64,000 nt of DNA from Nonomuraea endophytica (lineage in GTDB: Bacteria; Actinomycetota; Actinomycetes; Streptosporangiales; Streptosporangiaceae), in contig NZ_JACHIN010000003.1 in the NCBI RefSeq assembly GCF_014203235.1, positions 709,998 to 773,997 of the forward strand, given 5' to 3'. Positions 8,626 to 16,707 of the stretch are shown one piece after another. The notes under the pieces are model-generated. The model was given only the letters and a program-made list of their open reading frames with translations. It ran no database searches and was not told the DNA's origin. Position 1 is the stretch's first letter. Each line of letters starts with the position of its first letter. The position numbers and the translations under genes were made by a program.

Positions 8626-9402
8626 ATGGACGACCTTGCCGTGCGAATAGGCCTGACGGTGGTGCTGGCCGTGATCTCGGCGACGGCGTTCCTGCTGCTG
8701 CGCTGCCAGGGGAAGGGCCGGCCTTTCGGGCCGGAGGGCCGCTGGCTGGCGGTGTCGATCATTCTGCTGACCGGCCTGGTCTCGGCGGGGGTGGCCCTGC
8801 TGTTCGGCGCGATGCTCAACGACAACCTCGCCACCCTGCTCGGCGCGGTGGCGCCCAGCGGGTTGTGGCTCAGCCAGGTACGCGCCCATGAGGAGGGCCG
8901 CCGCTCGCTGGCGAAGGAGGCGGCGACGTTCTGGCTGGTCTCGCTGCTGGCCAGGCTCGACCAGGCGATGGCCGAGGACCAGCGCGCCTGGTGCGAGCGC
9001 AGGGTCGACGACGAGTGGAGCGTGTACGAGCTCAGCATGGCCGCCAACCGCTACCACGAGCGCATCGGCGAACGCCTGACCCCCGACGAACGGCGCCGCG
9101 AACGCATTCACGCCCGCCTGGACGCCATCGACAGGAAACTCGACGTGGCCGCGCTGATCGAGGACGGCGCCCCGCGCTCCAAGGTCGTCACCGCTCTGGG
9201 CGGCTCCCGCCACACCCGCCTGGCCCGCTACGACCGCTACCTCAACGACCTGACCCGCCTGCGCGGCATCCTGCGCCACGACGCGGAGAGCGAACTGCTG
9301 CGCCTGCTGTCTTCGGCCTATCGCGCTGGTTACCGTTCGCTACCCCTCTACACTCCGCCCTCACGTCTTGCCGCCGCCGGCCCGGTACGCCCGCATCCCT
9401 AG
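8626..9402 (+). CDS. Hypothetical membrane protein with long cytosolic basic domain
   Basis: A 258-aa protein I do not recognise. Hydrophobic segments cover about residues 5-25, 42-62 and 65-85. A charged, helix-rich region follows with many Arg/Glu (RRRERIHARLDAIDRKL) and a proline-rich tail. It is encoded 65 bp upstream of the RHIM-like effector/NLR pair on the same strand. Cotranscription with that pair is possible but unproven. Confidence 0.7.
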   Translation: MDDLAVRIGLTVVLAVISATAFLLLRCQGKGRPFGPEGRWLAVSIILLTGLVSAGVALLFGAMLNDNLATLLGAVAPSGLWLSQVRAHEEGRRSLAKEAATFWLVSLLARLDQAMAEDQRAWCERRVDDEWSVYELSMAANRYHERIGERLTPDERRRERIHARLDAIDRKLDVAALIEDGAPRSKVVTALGGSRHTRLARYDRYLNDLTRLRGILRHDAESELLRLLSSAYRAGYRSLPLYTPPSRLAAAGPVRPHP

Positions 9403-9467
9403 CGGGAACCGGCTGCCACGCGGGAGCAGGAGATGACACCATGGCCGCATCTCCCAGAGGAGGCGGG

Positions 9468-9860
9468 ATGGATCCGGTCACCTTGGTTGTGACGGCGCTG
9501 GCCGCTGGCGCGGCGCTGGGGCTGAAGGACACCGCTTCGGCGGCGGTCAAGGACGCGTACGAGGCGTTGAAGGGGCTGGCCAAGCGGCGGCTCGACGGCC
9601 GTCCCGACGGTGAGCTGGCGCTGGATCGCCACGAACAGGCACCCGACACCTGGCGCAATCCCCTGCTGGCCGAGCTGGCTGCCGCCGGCGCCGAGGGCGA
9701 CGGCGAACTGGTCACGGCGGCGCGGGCGCTGATGCAACTGGCCGACGCGGCGGGGTCGCGGGCGGGCAAGTACACGGTCGACGCGCGCGGCGCGCAAGGC
9801 GTCCAGGTGGGTGACAACAACCAGCAGGCCAACGTGTTCCACGCCCCGCCGGGCCGGTGA
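9468..9860 (+). CDS. Small putative effector with C-terminal RHIM-like amyloid motif
   Basis: A 130-aa protein. The N-terminal helix (about residues 3-20) is hydrophobic and Gly/Ala-rich, followed by amphipathic helices to about residue 98. The C-terminus carries GVQVGDNNQQANVF at 111-124. This contains the VQVG tetrad and following N/Q residues typical of RHIM amyloid cores (RIPK3 VQVG, RIPK1 IQIG). Bacterial NLR-linked amyloid motifs are known to join a C-terminal motif on a cell-death effector to an N-terminal motif on a neighbouring NLR. A pore-forming HeLo/Bell-like role for the helical part is inferred. The start is the ATG after AGAGGAGG; an upstream ATG at 9441 is less well placed. 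Confidence 0.85.
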   Translation: MDPVTLVVTALAAGAALGLKDTASAAVKDAYEALKGLAKRRLDGRPDGELALDRHEQAPDTWRNPLLAELAAAGAEGDGELVTAARALMQLADAAGSRAGKYTVDARGAQGVQVGDNNQQANVFHAPPGR

Positions 9861-9864
9861 CCCG

Positions 9865-12800
9865 GTGGACGCGCGCGCCGCCCAGGGCGTCCAGATCGGC
9901 GACGGCAACCAGCAGTTCAACACGTTCATGGTGGTGCCGGGGGCCGCCGCGCCGCCGTTCACGGCACCCGGCCTGCCGCGCCATTTCGTGTCACGGCCCA
10001 GGGAGCTCGAAGGCATCGTCGGGCGGCTGCTCGGCGGGGCCGTCGTGGTCGTGCACGGCGGCGGCGGGTTCGGCAAGTCGACGCTGGCGGCCGCCGCCTG
10101 CCACGACGACCGGGTCCGCGCCGCCTTCCGCGACGGCGTCCTATGGCTGCGCTTCGGGCAGGCGACCACGCGCGAGGGCGCGGTGGCGCTGCTGCACGAC
10201 CAGATCCGGCTGCTGGACCCGCACACCCACGCGGCCAACGACCTCGGCGCCGCCTCGGCCCAGCTGCGATCCCTGCTCGCCGGCCGCGCCGTCCTGCTCG
10301 TGCTGGACGACGTCTGGTCAGCGGGCCTGCTGCCGTACTTCCTCTTCACCGGTACGCCCTGCCTGGTCACCACGCGGCTGGACGCGGTCCTGGGCCGGGC
10401 GGGCGGCCGTCCGGTGCCCGTCGGGGAGCTCACCGGGGAGCAGGCCGCCGAGCTGCTCATGAGGTGGCAGCCGGAGCCGCCGGACGCCGTGGCCTCGGCC
10501 CTGCTGACCGCTCTAGCCGGGCGGCTGGGGGAGTGGCCGCTCATGCTCGAACTCGTCGGCGCGGAGCTTCGCTCGCTCGTGGCGGCGGGCCGTACGACGG
10601 CCGAGGCGGTGGCGCACGTGGAGCGGCGTCTCGCGCTCGACGTCGGCTACCTCGACCGCCACAGCGACGAGGACCGCAACGCGGCGATCTCGTCGTCGCT
10701 GGACGCGAGCGTGGCGCTGCTCAGGCCGGAGCACCGGGCCCGCTTCGCCGAGCTCGCCGTCTTCCCGGCGGGCGCGGACGTCCCGTTCGGCACGATCTGG
10801 CGGCTGTGGCGGGCGACGGCGGGCTACGACGCGCTGGCCGCCGAGGACGCGGTGGAGGAGATGTACCGGCTGGCGCTGTTCACCCGCTACGACGTCCGGC
10901 GCCGCCTGCTGCGGCTGCACGACGTCGTCCAGCGGCTGATCGTGCGCCGGGCCGGTGACCTGGACCTTCTGCACCGACGCCTCCTGGAGTCGTGGGGCGA
11001 CCCGCGCCACCCGCCCGACGCGTACGCCTGGACGTACCTGATCCACCACCTGCACCAGCTGGGCAAGGACAAGGAGATCAGGGAGCTGCTGTCCGACTTC
11101 GACTGGGTGTACCGCAGGCTCCAGGCGACGCCGGCGGCCGGGCTCATCGCCGACTTCGCCGAGCGCTGCCCGGATCGCGACGGCGAGTTCGTCACCGCCG
11201 CGCTGCGCATGGCGGGCCCGGCGCTGTCGGACCCGGCGCAGCTCGCCGCCCAGCTCGTAGGGCGCCTGGCCGGCGCGCCGCCGGGCCTGCCGATGGTCGA
11301 GCGGCTGCTGGAGGAGGCCCGCCGCTACGAGTCCGCGCCGTCACTGCTGCCCGAGCGGGTCCACCTCCTGCCCGCCGACCGCGGCGTGCACACCCGGGTG
11401 AACGTGGGCTCGCCGATCCTGTCCGCGGCGCTCAGCGAGGACGGCGCGTATCTGCTGACCGGCCAGAACGACGGGATTCTGAGCGTCTGGGACTGGCGCC
11501 GCCACGAGCGGGTCGCCGCCCTGGCCTGCGGGGTGGGGCAGCCATGGTCGGTGGCCGTCCAGGGCGAGCTGGTGGCCGTCGGCGGCGCCGGCAACGCGCG
11601 GTCCGACCCGCGGCCCGCGGCACCGATCCAGATCTGGAACTGGCGCACCGGCGAGCACGTCCGCGACCTCGGCGCCGACCTGCCGGGCCTTGAGGAGGGC
11701 TACTGCACCCACGTGTACGGCACGCTCGCCGCCGTCACGAACGGCGGGATGAACAACCGGATCGAGCTGCTGGACTGGATCCGGCACACGCGCCTGACGC
11801 TCGACCCCGACACCGGATCCACCGGCAACAGCCCCGACGAGGTCTTCCTGGCTCCGCCGTACCTGCTGCACCACCATGGGTCATCGCGCGTCACCAGCGT
11901 CTACGACCTGCGCCGGGGGGAGTGGCTCGGCAGCACGAACGGGCAGGTCGGCATCCGGACGATCCCGTTCGTGGTGGGCGAGGCGCTGTGCGTGGCGGCG
12001 CGCTGGATCGAGGTGCCCGACGTGCCGGGGCTGCTCTTCCGGCGGGAGGCGGAGGCCGAGGGGTCGCGGTCGGCCGACACCGCGTGCGACGTCTGGGGCT
12101 ATGCGGCGATCGTGTCGGCGGTCGCCCGCGACGCGGCCCGCACGCTCGTCGGCGGCCACGTCGTGGACGTCTACGACCGGCTCGACCAGCCGCCCGTCGG
12201 CTGTCTCGAAGGCCACTCCGAGCTGATCACGAGCATCCACCCGGCGGGTGAGGCGCTGCTGACGACCTCCCACGACGCCACGATCAGGATCTGGGACCGG
12301 CGGCGGCCGCAGGCGCCGCCCGGCGGCGGGCGTTTCCACCGGCCGGCGATCTCGGCGCTGGAGGCGGAGGGCGAGTCCGTCTTCGCCGGGACGCTGTCGG
12401 GCACGATCGAGGAGTGGGACTGGCGCACGGCCACGCTCCGCGCGAGCGACTCCGCCGGTATGGCGGTGCGCGCCCTGGCCGTCAACGACCGGTGGCTCGT
12501 GCACAGCGCCTTCGAGCATCCGAAGCACAGCGAGTTCACCGTCCGCGACCGGCGCCGATGGGCCGACCCGGCGGCTGCCGCGCCCACGCGCGCCGAGGCG
12601 TCGGCGCGCGCGATCATCCTGCAGAAGCACCAGGCCGTGGTGCGCGCGCGGCTGTGCGGCGACTCCTGTGCCGTGGTCGTGCGGCCCTACTACACCCCGG
12701 CCAACTCCATCGGCGGCGGCCCGTTCACCGGCAACTGGGTGTGCGTGGCCGACCTCAACGCCGACACGGTCGAACTCATGGTGGGCGAGTGGGTCTCCGC

Positions 12801-13281
12801 CGTCGACCTGTCCGCGGACCTGGTCGTCGCGGGCACGGCCGGAGGCGAGGTCCACCTCTGGACCAGGAGCGGCGCGCCCGTGTGGGGATTTCCCGCGCAC
12901 GACGGCCTCGTGCTCGACCTGCGGATCTGCGGGGAGTGGCTGTTCACCTGCGGCGTCGACCGCATGGTCAGGAGCTGGCAGCTGCGCACGGGCATCCCGC
13001 GCCGCGCGTTCGGCCCCTTCGCGGGCCCGGTGACCGGGCTGGACGTGCGCGGACGGCTGCTCGTCACGGCGGCGGAGGATCAGTGCGTCACGGTCTTCGA
13101 CCGCTACGACGGGCGCGAGCTGGCCCGCTTCGACGACGACGTGGCGGTGACCAGGGCGGTGGCATTGGGGGATGACCTGGCCACGTTCGCGGCCGGCGGG
13201 ATGTCGGGCTTCCTGCACGTGCTGCGGGCCAACGGGCCGCTGCGCGCGCGGTTCGGGGCGAGCCCCGGACCGGGTGCCTAG
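9865..13281 (+). CDS. NB-ARC/WD40 STAND (NLR-like) protein with N-terminal RHIM-like motif
   Basis: A 1138-aa STAND ATPase. Residues 2-21 repeat the amyloid motif of the upstream protein (15 of 20 identical, core GVQIGDGNQQFNTF). Next come a P-loop GGGGFGKST (65-73), Walker B LLVLDDV (144-150), a VTTR sensor (168-171), a GLPL-like WPLMLELVG and an LHD motif. The C-terminal half has WD40-like blades such as LSVWDWRRHE, IQIWNWRTGE, IRIWDRRRPQ, VHLWTRSG and VRSWQLRTG. The GTG start lies 4 bp after the upstream stop, which suggests translational coupling. An ATG at 9811 would add an overlap-derived 18-residue tail and is rejected. Likely role: a signal sensed by the propeller exposes the motif, which seeds the partner. 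Confidence 0.9.
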   Translation: MDARAAQGVQIGDGNQQFNTFMVVPGAAAPPFTAPGLPRHFVSRPRELEGIVGRLLGGAVVVVHGGGGFGKSTLAAAACHDDRVRAAFRDGVLWLRFGQATTREGAVALLHDQIRLLDPHTHAANDLGAASAQLRSLLAGRAVLLVLDDVWSAGLLPYFLFTGTPCLVTTRLDAVLGRAGGRPVPVGELTGEQAAELLMRWQPEPPDAVASALLTALAGRLGEWPLMLELVGAELRSLVAAGRTTAEAVAHVERRLALDVGYLDRHSDEDRNAAISSSLDASVALLRPEHRARFAELAVFPAGADVPFGTIWRLWRATAGYDALAAEDAVEEMYRLALFTRYDVRRRLLRLHDVVQRLIVRRAGDLDLLHRRLLESWGDPRHPPDAYAWTYLIHHLHQLGKDKEIRELLSDFDWVYRRLQATPAAGLIADFAERCPDRDGEFVTAALRMAGPALSDPAQLAAQLVGRLAGAPPGLPMVERLLEEARRYESAPSLLPERVHLLPADRGVHTRVNVGSPILSAALSEDGAYLLTGQNDGILSVWDWRRHERVAALACGVGQPWSVAVQGELVAVGGAGNARSDPRPAAPIQIWNWRTGEHVRDLGADLPGLEEGYCTHVYGTLAAVTNGGMNNRIELLDWIRHTRLTLDPDTGSTGNSPDEVFLAPPYLLHHHGSSRVTSVYDLRRGEWLGSTNGQVGIRTIPFVVGEALCVAARWIEVPDVPGLLFRREAEAEGSRSADTACDVWGYAAIVSAVARDAARTLVGGHVVDVYDRLDQPPVGCLEGHSELITSIHPAGEALLTTSHDATIRIWDRRRPQAPPGGGRFHRPAISALEAEGESVFAGTLSGTIEEWDWRTATLRASDSAGMAVRALAVNDRWLVHSAFEHPKHSEFTVRDRRRWADPAAAAPTRAEASARAIILQKHQAVVRARLCGDSCAVVVRPYYTPANSIGGGPFTGNWVCVADLNADTVELMVGEWVSAVDLSADLVVAGTAGGEVHLWTRSGAPVWGFPAHDGLVLDLRICGEWLFTCGVDRMVRSWQLRTGIPRRAFGPFAGPVTGLDVRGRLLVTAAEDQCVTVFDRYDGRELARFDDDVAVTRAVALGDDLATFAAGGMSGFLHVLRANGPLRARFGASPGPGA

Positions 13282-13526
13282 GTCCCCTGCTCCTCGGCGT
13301 CGGAGAGGGTGAAGTCGAGGCGGGCGCCGAGGGCCGTGACGACGGCGCCGAGCGTGCGCAGGGTGAGGTTCTCATCGCCCGAGAGAATCTGGCTGACGCG
13401 GCCGGCCGACACGCCCATGGAGGCGGCCAGGTCAGCGCGAGTGATCTTGTGTTCGCGCATGTACCAGGTGATCTCGTCCACGACTTCCTGCGCGAACGGC
13501 GACGTGTCCTCGCGTCTGCTGGCCAT
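13278..13526 (-). CDS. XRE-family helix-turn-helix regulator
   Basis: An 82-aa Cro/C1-type protein. The helix-turn-helix covers about residues 29-50 (ADLAASMGVSAGRVSQILSGDENL). It is followed by TLRTLGAVVTALGARLDF, the tail usual in HigA-like antitoxins and small repressors. Its stop overlaps the NLR stop tail-to-tail. Two matching palindromes lie just upstream of its start, so autoregulation is likely. It probably also controls the divergent hydrolase gene. No HigB-like toxin is adjacent. Confidence 0.88.
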   Translation of the reverse strand: MASRREDTSPFAQEVVDEITWYMREHKITRADLAASMGVSAGRVSQILSGDENLTLRTLGAVVTALGARLDFTLSDAEEQGT

Positions 13527-13557
13527 CTCCGGCTCACTCTCTGCTGACTGACTCCAC

Positions 13558-13594
13558 TTTAGCTCTACCTAAACCTTTAGGCAAGCCTAAAGGT
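13558..13594. promoter_or_regulatory. Twin operator TTTAG-N6-CTAAA in the XRE/hydrolase divergent region
   Basis: Two copies of TTTAG-N6-CTAAA occur at 13558-13573 and 13576-13591, with starts 18 bp apart. The second is the centre of a perfect 22-bp inverted repeat (ACCTTTAGGC-AA-GCCTAAAGGT, 13573-13594). The position, 32 bp upstream of the XRE start and 71 bp before the divergent hydrolase start, fits an XRE dimer-dimer operator. Assignment to this XRE protein is inferred from position. Confidence 0.75.
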
Positions 13595-13664
13595 GGTCAA
13601 TCCAACTGCAAGTCGGATATGCCACGATCTTGCCGACACCAACGGGGCCAAGTGGGGAGGCGCT

Positions 13665-14480
13665 GTGACGGCGATCGTCGGCGTGCACGGGATCGGCAAG
13701 TACAAGTACTACCTGGAGGCCGGCAACGACGTCGCCCGCGCGGCGGCGGCGATGCGCGCCAAGTGGGACAACTACCTCCACGCGTCGCTCGGGGGCGAGA
13801 CGCGCGCGTACTTCGCCGAGGTGGCCTACTTCGCACACCTGCTCAACGAGCCGCGCCCGCCCGGCGTTCGCGAGGCCGAGGCGATGCGGGTGCGCGAGCA
13901 GATGGTGCTGGCCGCCTGGGCCAAGGAGCTCGGCGTCGGCGAGCACCTCACCGGGGCGCTCAAGACGTTCGCCGGCTGGCTCCTGGACCGGCTCGACGGG
14001 CGGGCGGTGGCCTTCGCCAAGCTGTTCTGCCCCGAGGTGGCCACCTACCTCGCCGACGCGGGCCGCCGCGAGAAGGTCCGCGGGCTGGTGGCCGCGTCGC
14101 TGCGCCGCCACCGGCCGAAGGTGGTGATCGCCCACTCGCTCGGCAGCGTGGTCACCTACGAGACGCTCTGGGCCAACCCGGACATCGAGGTCGAGCTGCT
14201 CATCACGCTCGGCAGCCCGCTCGGGATGCGCAACGTGATCTTCGAGAAGCTGCTGCCCGCCCCCATCGAGGGCCGCGGCGAGCGGCCCCGCGGCGTCGGG
14301 CGCTGGGTGAACATCGCCGACAAGGACGACATCGCCGCCATTCCTCCGGAGCTGCGCGAGAGCTTCGCCGGCGTCGACGAGGAGCAGTTGGTCAACCTCG
14401 ACTGGATCGACTTCCACACCGCGGGCAAGTACCTCGGATGCGGCGCGCTCAACCCGTACCTGCGACCCTATCTGGCATGA
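13665..14480 (+). CDS. Alpha/beta-hydrolase (lipase-like serine hydrolase)
   Basis: A 271-aa protein with two alpha/beta-hydrolase hallmarks: the N-terminal VGVHGIGKYKYY oxyanion loop and the elbow VVIAHSLGSVV (H157-S158-L-G-S161). A later TLGSPLG and a C-terminal DWIDFH may supply Asp and His. It resembles the DUF676/PGAP1-like lipases found as effectors in STAND systems and their surroundings. The start is the GTG behind GGGGAGG; an upstream GTG at 13593 sits inside the operator. It is coupled to the next gene by ATGA. Whether it belongs to the NLR system is a contextual inference. Confidence 0.82.
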   Translation: MTAIVGVHGIGKYKYYLEAGNDVARAAAAMRAKWDNYLHASLGGETRAYFAEVAYFAHLLNEPRPPGVREAEAMRVREQMVLAAWAKELGVGEHLTGALKTFAGWLLDRLDGRAVAFAKLFCPEVATYLADAGRREKVRGLVAASLRRHRPKVVIAHSLGSVVTYETLWANPDIEVELLITLGSPLGMRNVIFEKLLPAPIEGRGERPRGVGRWVNIADKDDIAAIPPELRESFAGVDEEQLVNLDWIDFHTAGKYLGCGALNPYLRPYLA

Positions 14481-15067
14481 CCTGGATAGTTTTCGACTAC
14501 GGCGAAGTCCTGTCCCTGCCGCAGCCCGCGGCCGACGTCGCGGCCATGGTGCGCGCCGCGGGCGCCGAGCCCGCCGCGTTCGAGCGCGGCTATTGGGCGC
14601 ACCGGCTGGAGTTCGACCGGGGCGCGCTGAGCGATGAGCAATATTGGTCGAAGGTGGTCGGCCGGGAAGTCTCGGGCGGGGAGGTGTCGCGGCTGGTCGC
14701 GCTCGACGTGGCCAGCTGGACACACCCGCACGACGGTACGGTGGCCCTCCTGCGCGAACTCCTGGACCAGGGCCGGAACGTGGCGCTGCTGTCCAACGCC
14801 CCGGTCTCCATGGCCGACGGCGTGGACCTGCTGCCGTGGATCGCCGGGATCGGCCGCCGTTTCTACAGCGGCCGGCTCGGCCTGGTGAAACCCGACCGGG
14901 AGATCTTCGAGCTGATGGCCCGCGAGCTGGACGCGCCGCCGCGGGAGATCGTCTTCATCGACGACCGGCAGCTGAACGTGGCGGGCGCCGCGCGGGCGGG
15001 CCTGACCGGCCTGCACTTCCGCGACCCGGAGACCCTGCGGCAAGAGCTCGGCGCGCTGCTGAGCTGA
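14477..15067 (+). CDS. HAD-superfamily hydrolase (subfamily IA)
   Basis: A 196-aa phosphatase-like HAD protein. Motif I is FDYGEVL (nucleophile Asp7, second Asp absent as in the FDxGGVL subgroup), motif II is LLSNAP, the conserved lysine is in GLVKPDREIF, and motif IV is VFIDDRQLNV. It resembles YihX-like sugar phosphatases and epoxide-hydrolase N domains. The ATG overlaps the hydrolase stop (ATGA), so the two are cotranslated. Confidence 0.9.
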   Translation: MTWIVFDYGEVLSLPQPAADVAAMVRAAGAEPAAFERGYWAHRLEFDRGALSDEQYWSKVVGREVSGGEVSRLVALDVASWTHPHDGTVALLRELLDQGRNVALLSNAPVSMADGVDLLPWIAGIGRRFYSGRLGLVKPDREIFELMARELDAPPREIVFIDDRQLNVAGAARAGLTGLHFRDPETLRQELGALLS

Positions 15068-15138
15068 CATCCGGCGGCCTTCTGAACTCCCAAAAATTGT
15101 GGGCGGTCTGTCGGGGTTGGTGATCTATGGTGACCGGC

Positions 15139-16641
15139 ATGGACGTGGAAAGCCTGCTCGGTGAGGCGAACGGCATGCCGTACGGCGAGGCCAGGACCGT
15201 CGTGACCGAGCGCGCGCTGCGTGCGGCGGAGGCGGCCCGCGACCCCGGGATGGTGGTGCTGACCCGCTTCGAGCTGACCGCCGCCTACCAGCTCGGCGGC
15301 GAGCCGGCCAAGTCGTTCGCGGTCTTCTCGCGCAACCTGGCCGACTACGACCGCGACCCGTCGCTGTTCGGCGAGCGAAGGTTGTGGCGGCTGCTGTGGC
15401 AGTACAAGTGGATCGTCGGCAGCCTGCGCAGGTTCCCGGAGATCCCGCTGCGCCGCGCCCTGGACGGCCTGGACGACATGGAGCGGCGCTACCGCGAGGC
15501 CGGCGAGGGCCTGCAGGCCGTGTACGCCCGGCGCTGCCACGTCGCCCAGCACCTCGGCGACCGGGCCGCCGCCGAGGAGTGGTTCCACCGGTGGCGCACC
15601 GCGCCGCGCGACGAGCTGTCCGACTGCGCCGCCTGCGATGTGCGCGGGGTGATCGCCTACCTGTCGTGGACGGGCCGGGACGAGGAGGCCATCGTGGCGG
15701 CGGCCCCGGTCCTGTCCGGGGCCATGACGTGCAGTTCTCAGCCGCAGGGCATCCTGGAGGCGCTGCTGCTGCCGTACGTGCGCACGGGCCGGCTGGAGGA
15801 GGCCGCCTCGGCGCACCGGCGGGCGTACCGGATCGTCCAGGGGCGGCTGTCCGACCTCGACGACATGGGCACGCACCTGCGGTTCCTGGCCTTGACCGGC
15901 AACGAGAGCCGCGGGCTCGAGATTTTCCAGCGCGAGCTGCACCTGCTGGAACGGCCGCCCTCGCCCAGCGCCGCCCGCGCCTTCATGACCGGGGCCGCCG
16001 TGCTGCTGCGCCGCCTGGAGGAGCTGGGGCACGGTGACACGCCGGTACGGCGCGGTGGCGCCGACATCCCTGTCGCCCGGCTGCGGGCCGAGATGGAGGC
16101 GGGCGCGCGCGAGGTCGCGGCGGCCTTCGACGCCCGCAACGGCACCGGCGAACACCTGCGCGACCTGGAGGAGGTGCTGGCGGCGGCGCCGTACCTCACG
16201 CGGCTGGTCCTGGCGCCGGCGGCCGGGGAGAGCGACCCCGCCAGGCTGCTCGCGCGGGCCGGAAAGCTGCGCGGCGACGGCGAGGACGCCGAGGCGGCGG
16301 CGCTGTTCGAGCGCGCGGCGGGCCTCTACCGGCAGGTCGGCGACCGGGTGGGGGAGGCGCGGGCCATGATCGCCTACGCCAAGTCCGTCTACTACGCGGC
16401 CGACGAGGAGGAGGAGATCCGCGCCGCCTACGCGCGGGCCCGCCCCGTCGTCGAGGCGGCGCAGGAGCAGTCGCCCCAGGATCTCGCCGAGCTGGCCTAC
16501 GACGAGGCGGTCGCGCTCGACTGGCTGGAGCTCCACGACGACGCCCTGCGCGCCTGCCGCGAGGCCGTCGACCGCTACAGCGCGCTGGGAATCACCCACG
16601 ACGGGGCGATTTCCCTGCTTGAGGTGCTTGAGCATGACTGA
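15139..16641 (+). CDS. TPR-like protein with DCxxCD motif (paralog 1)
   Basis: A 500-aa helical-repeat protein of unknown function. Tetratricopeptide-like helices run throughout (e.g. MERRYREAGEGLQAVYARRCHVAQHLGDRAAAEEWF). A conserved DELSDCAACD segment sits at 159-167. The first ~370 residues are clearly homologous to the TPR protein at 22728-25097. The start is the ATG at 15139 because it aligns with the paralog's N-terminus; an ATG at 15127 is in frame. It stands without an HSP90 partner, unlike its paralog. The cysteine pair could bind metal. Confidence 0.8.
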   Translation: MDVESLLGEANGMPYGEARTVVTERALRAAEAARDPGMVVLTRFELTAAYQLGGEPAKSFAVFSRNLADYDRDPSLFGERRLWRLLWQYKWIVGSLRRFPEIPLRRALDGLDDMERRYREAGEGLQAVYARRCHVAQHLGDRAAAEEWFHRWRTAPRDELSDCAACDVRGVIAYLSWTGRDEEAIVAAAPVLSGAMTCSSQPQGILEALLLPYVRTGRLEEAASAHRRAYRIVQGRLSDLDDMGTHLRFLALTGNESRGLEIFQRELHLLERPPSPSAARAFMTGAAVLLRRLEELGHGDTPVRRGGADIPVARLRAEMEAGAREVAAAFDARNGTGEHLRDLEEVLAAAPYLTRLVLAPAAGESDPARLLARAGKLRGDGEDAEAAALFERAAGLYRQVGDRVGEARAMIAYAKSVYYAADEEEEIRAAYARARPVVEAAQEQSPQDLAELAYDEAVALDWLELHDDALRACREAVDRYSALGITHDGAISLLEVLEHD

Positions 16642-16707
16642 CGCTGTTCATCTGCCCTTGACTCCAGTGTCACGACCGGGTCAGCGGAGCCGGACATATC
16701 TGGAATC

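Noticed and set aside
9811..9864. Earlier ATG for the NLR, adding 18 residues
   Set aside because: It would overlap the effector gene's motif region out of frame. The GTG at 9865 puts the RHIM-like motif at the extreme N-terminus and follows the effector stop by 4 bp.
13573..13594. Palindrome as a DtxR/IdeR iron box
   Set aside because: The centre resembles TTAGG..CCTAA, but only about 12 of 19 consensus positions match. The tandem TTTAG-N6-CTAAA arrangement beside an XRE gene fits better.
8626..16641. Prophage or integrative element
   Set aside because: No integrase, structural phage genes, tRNA target or flanking attachment repeats were seen.
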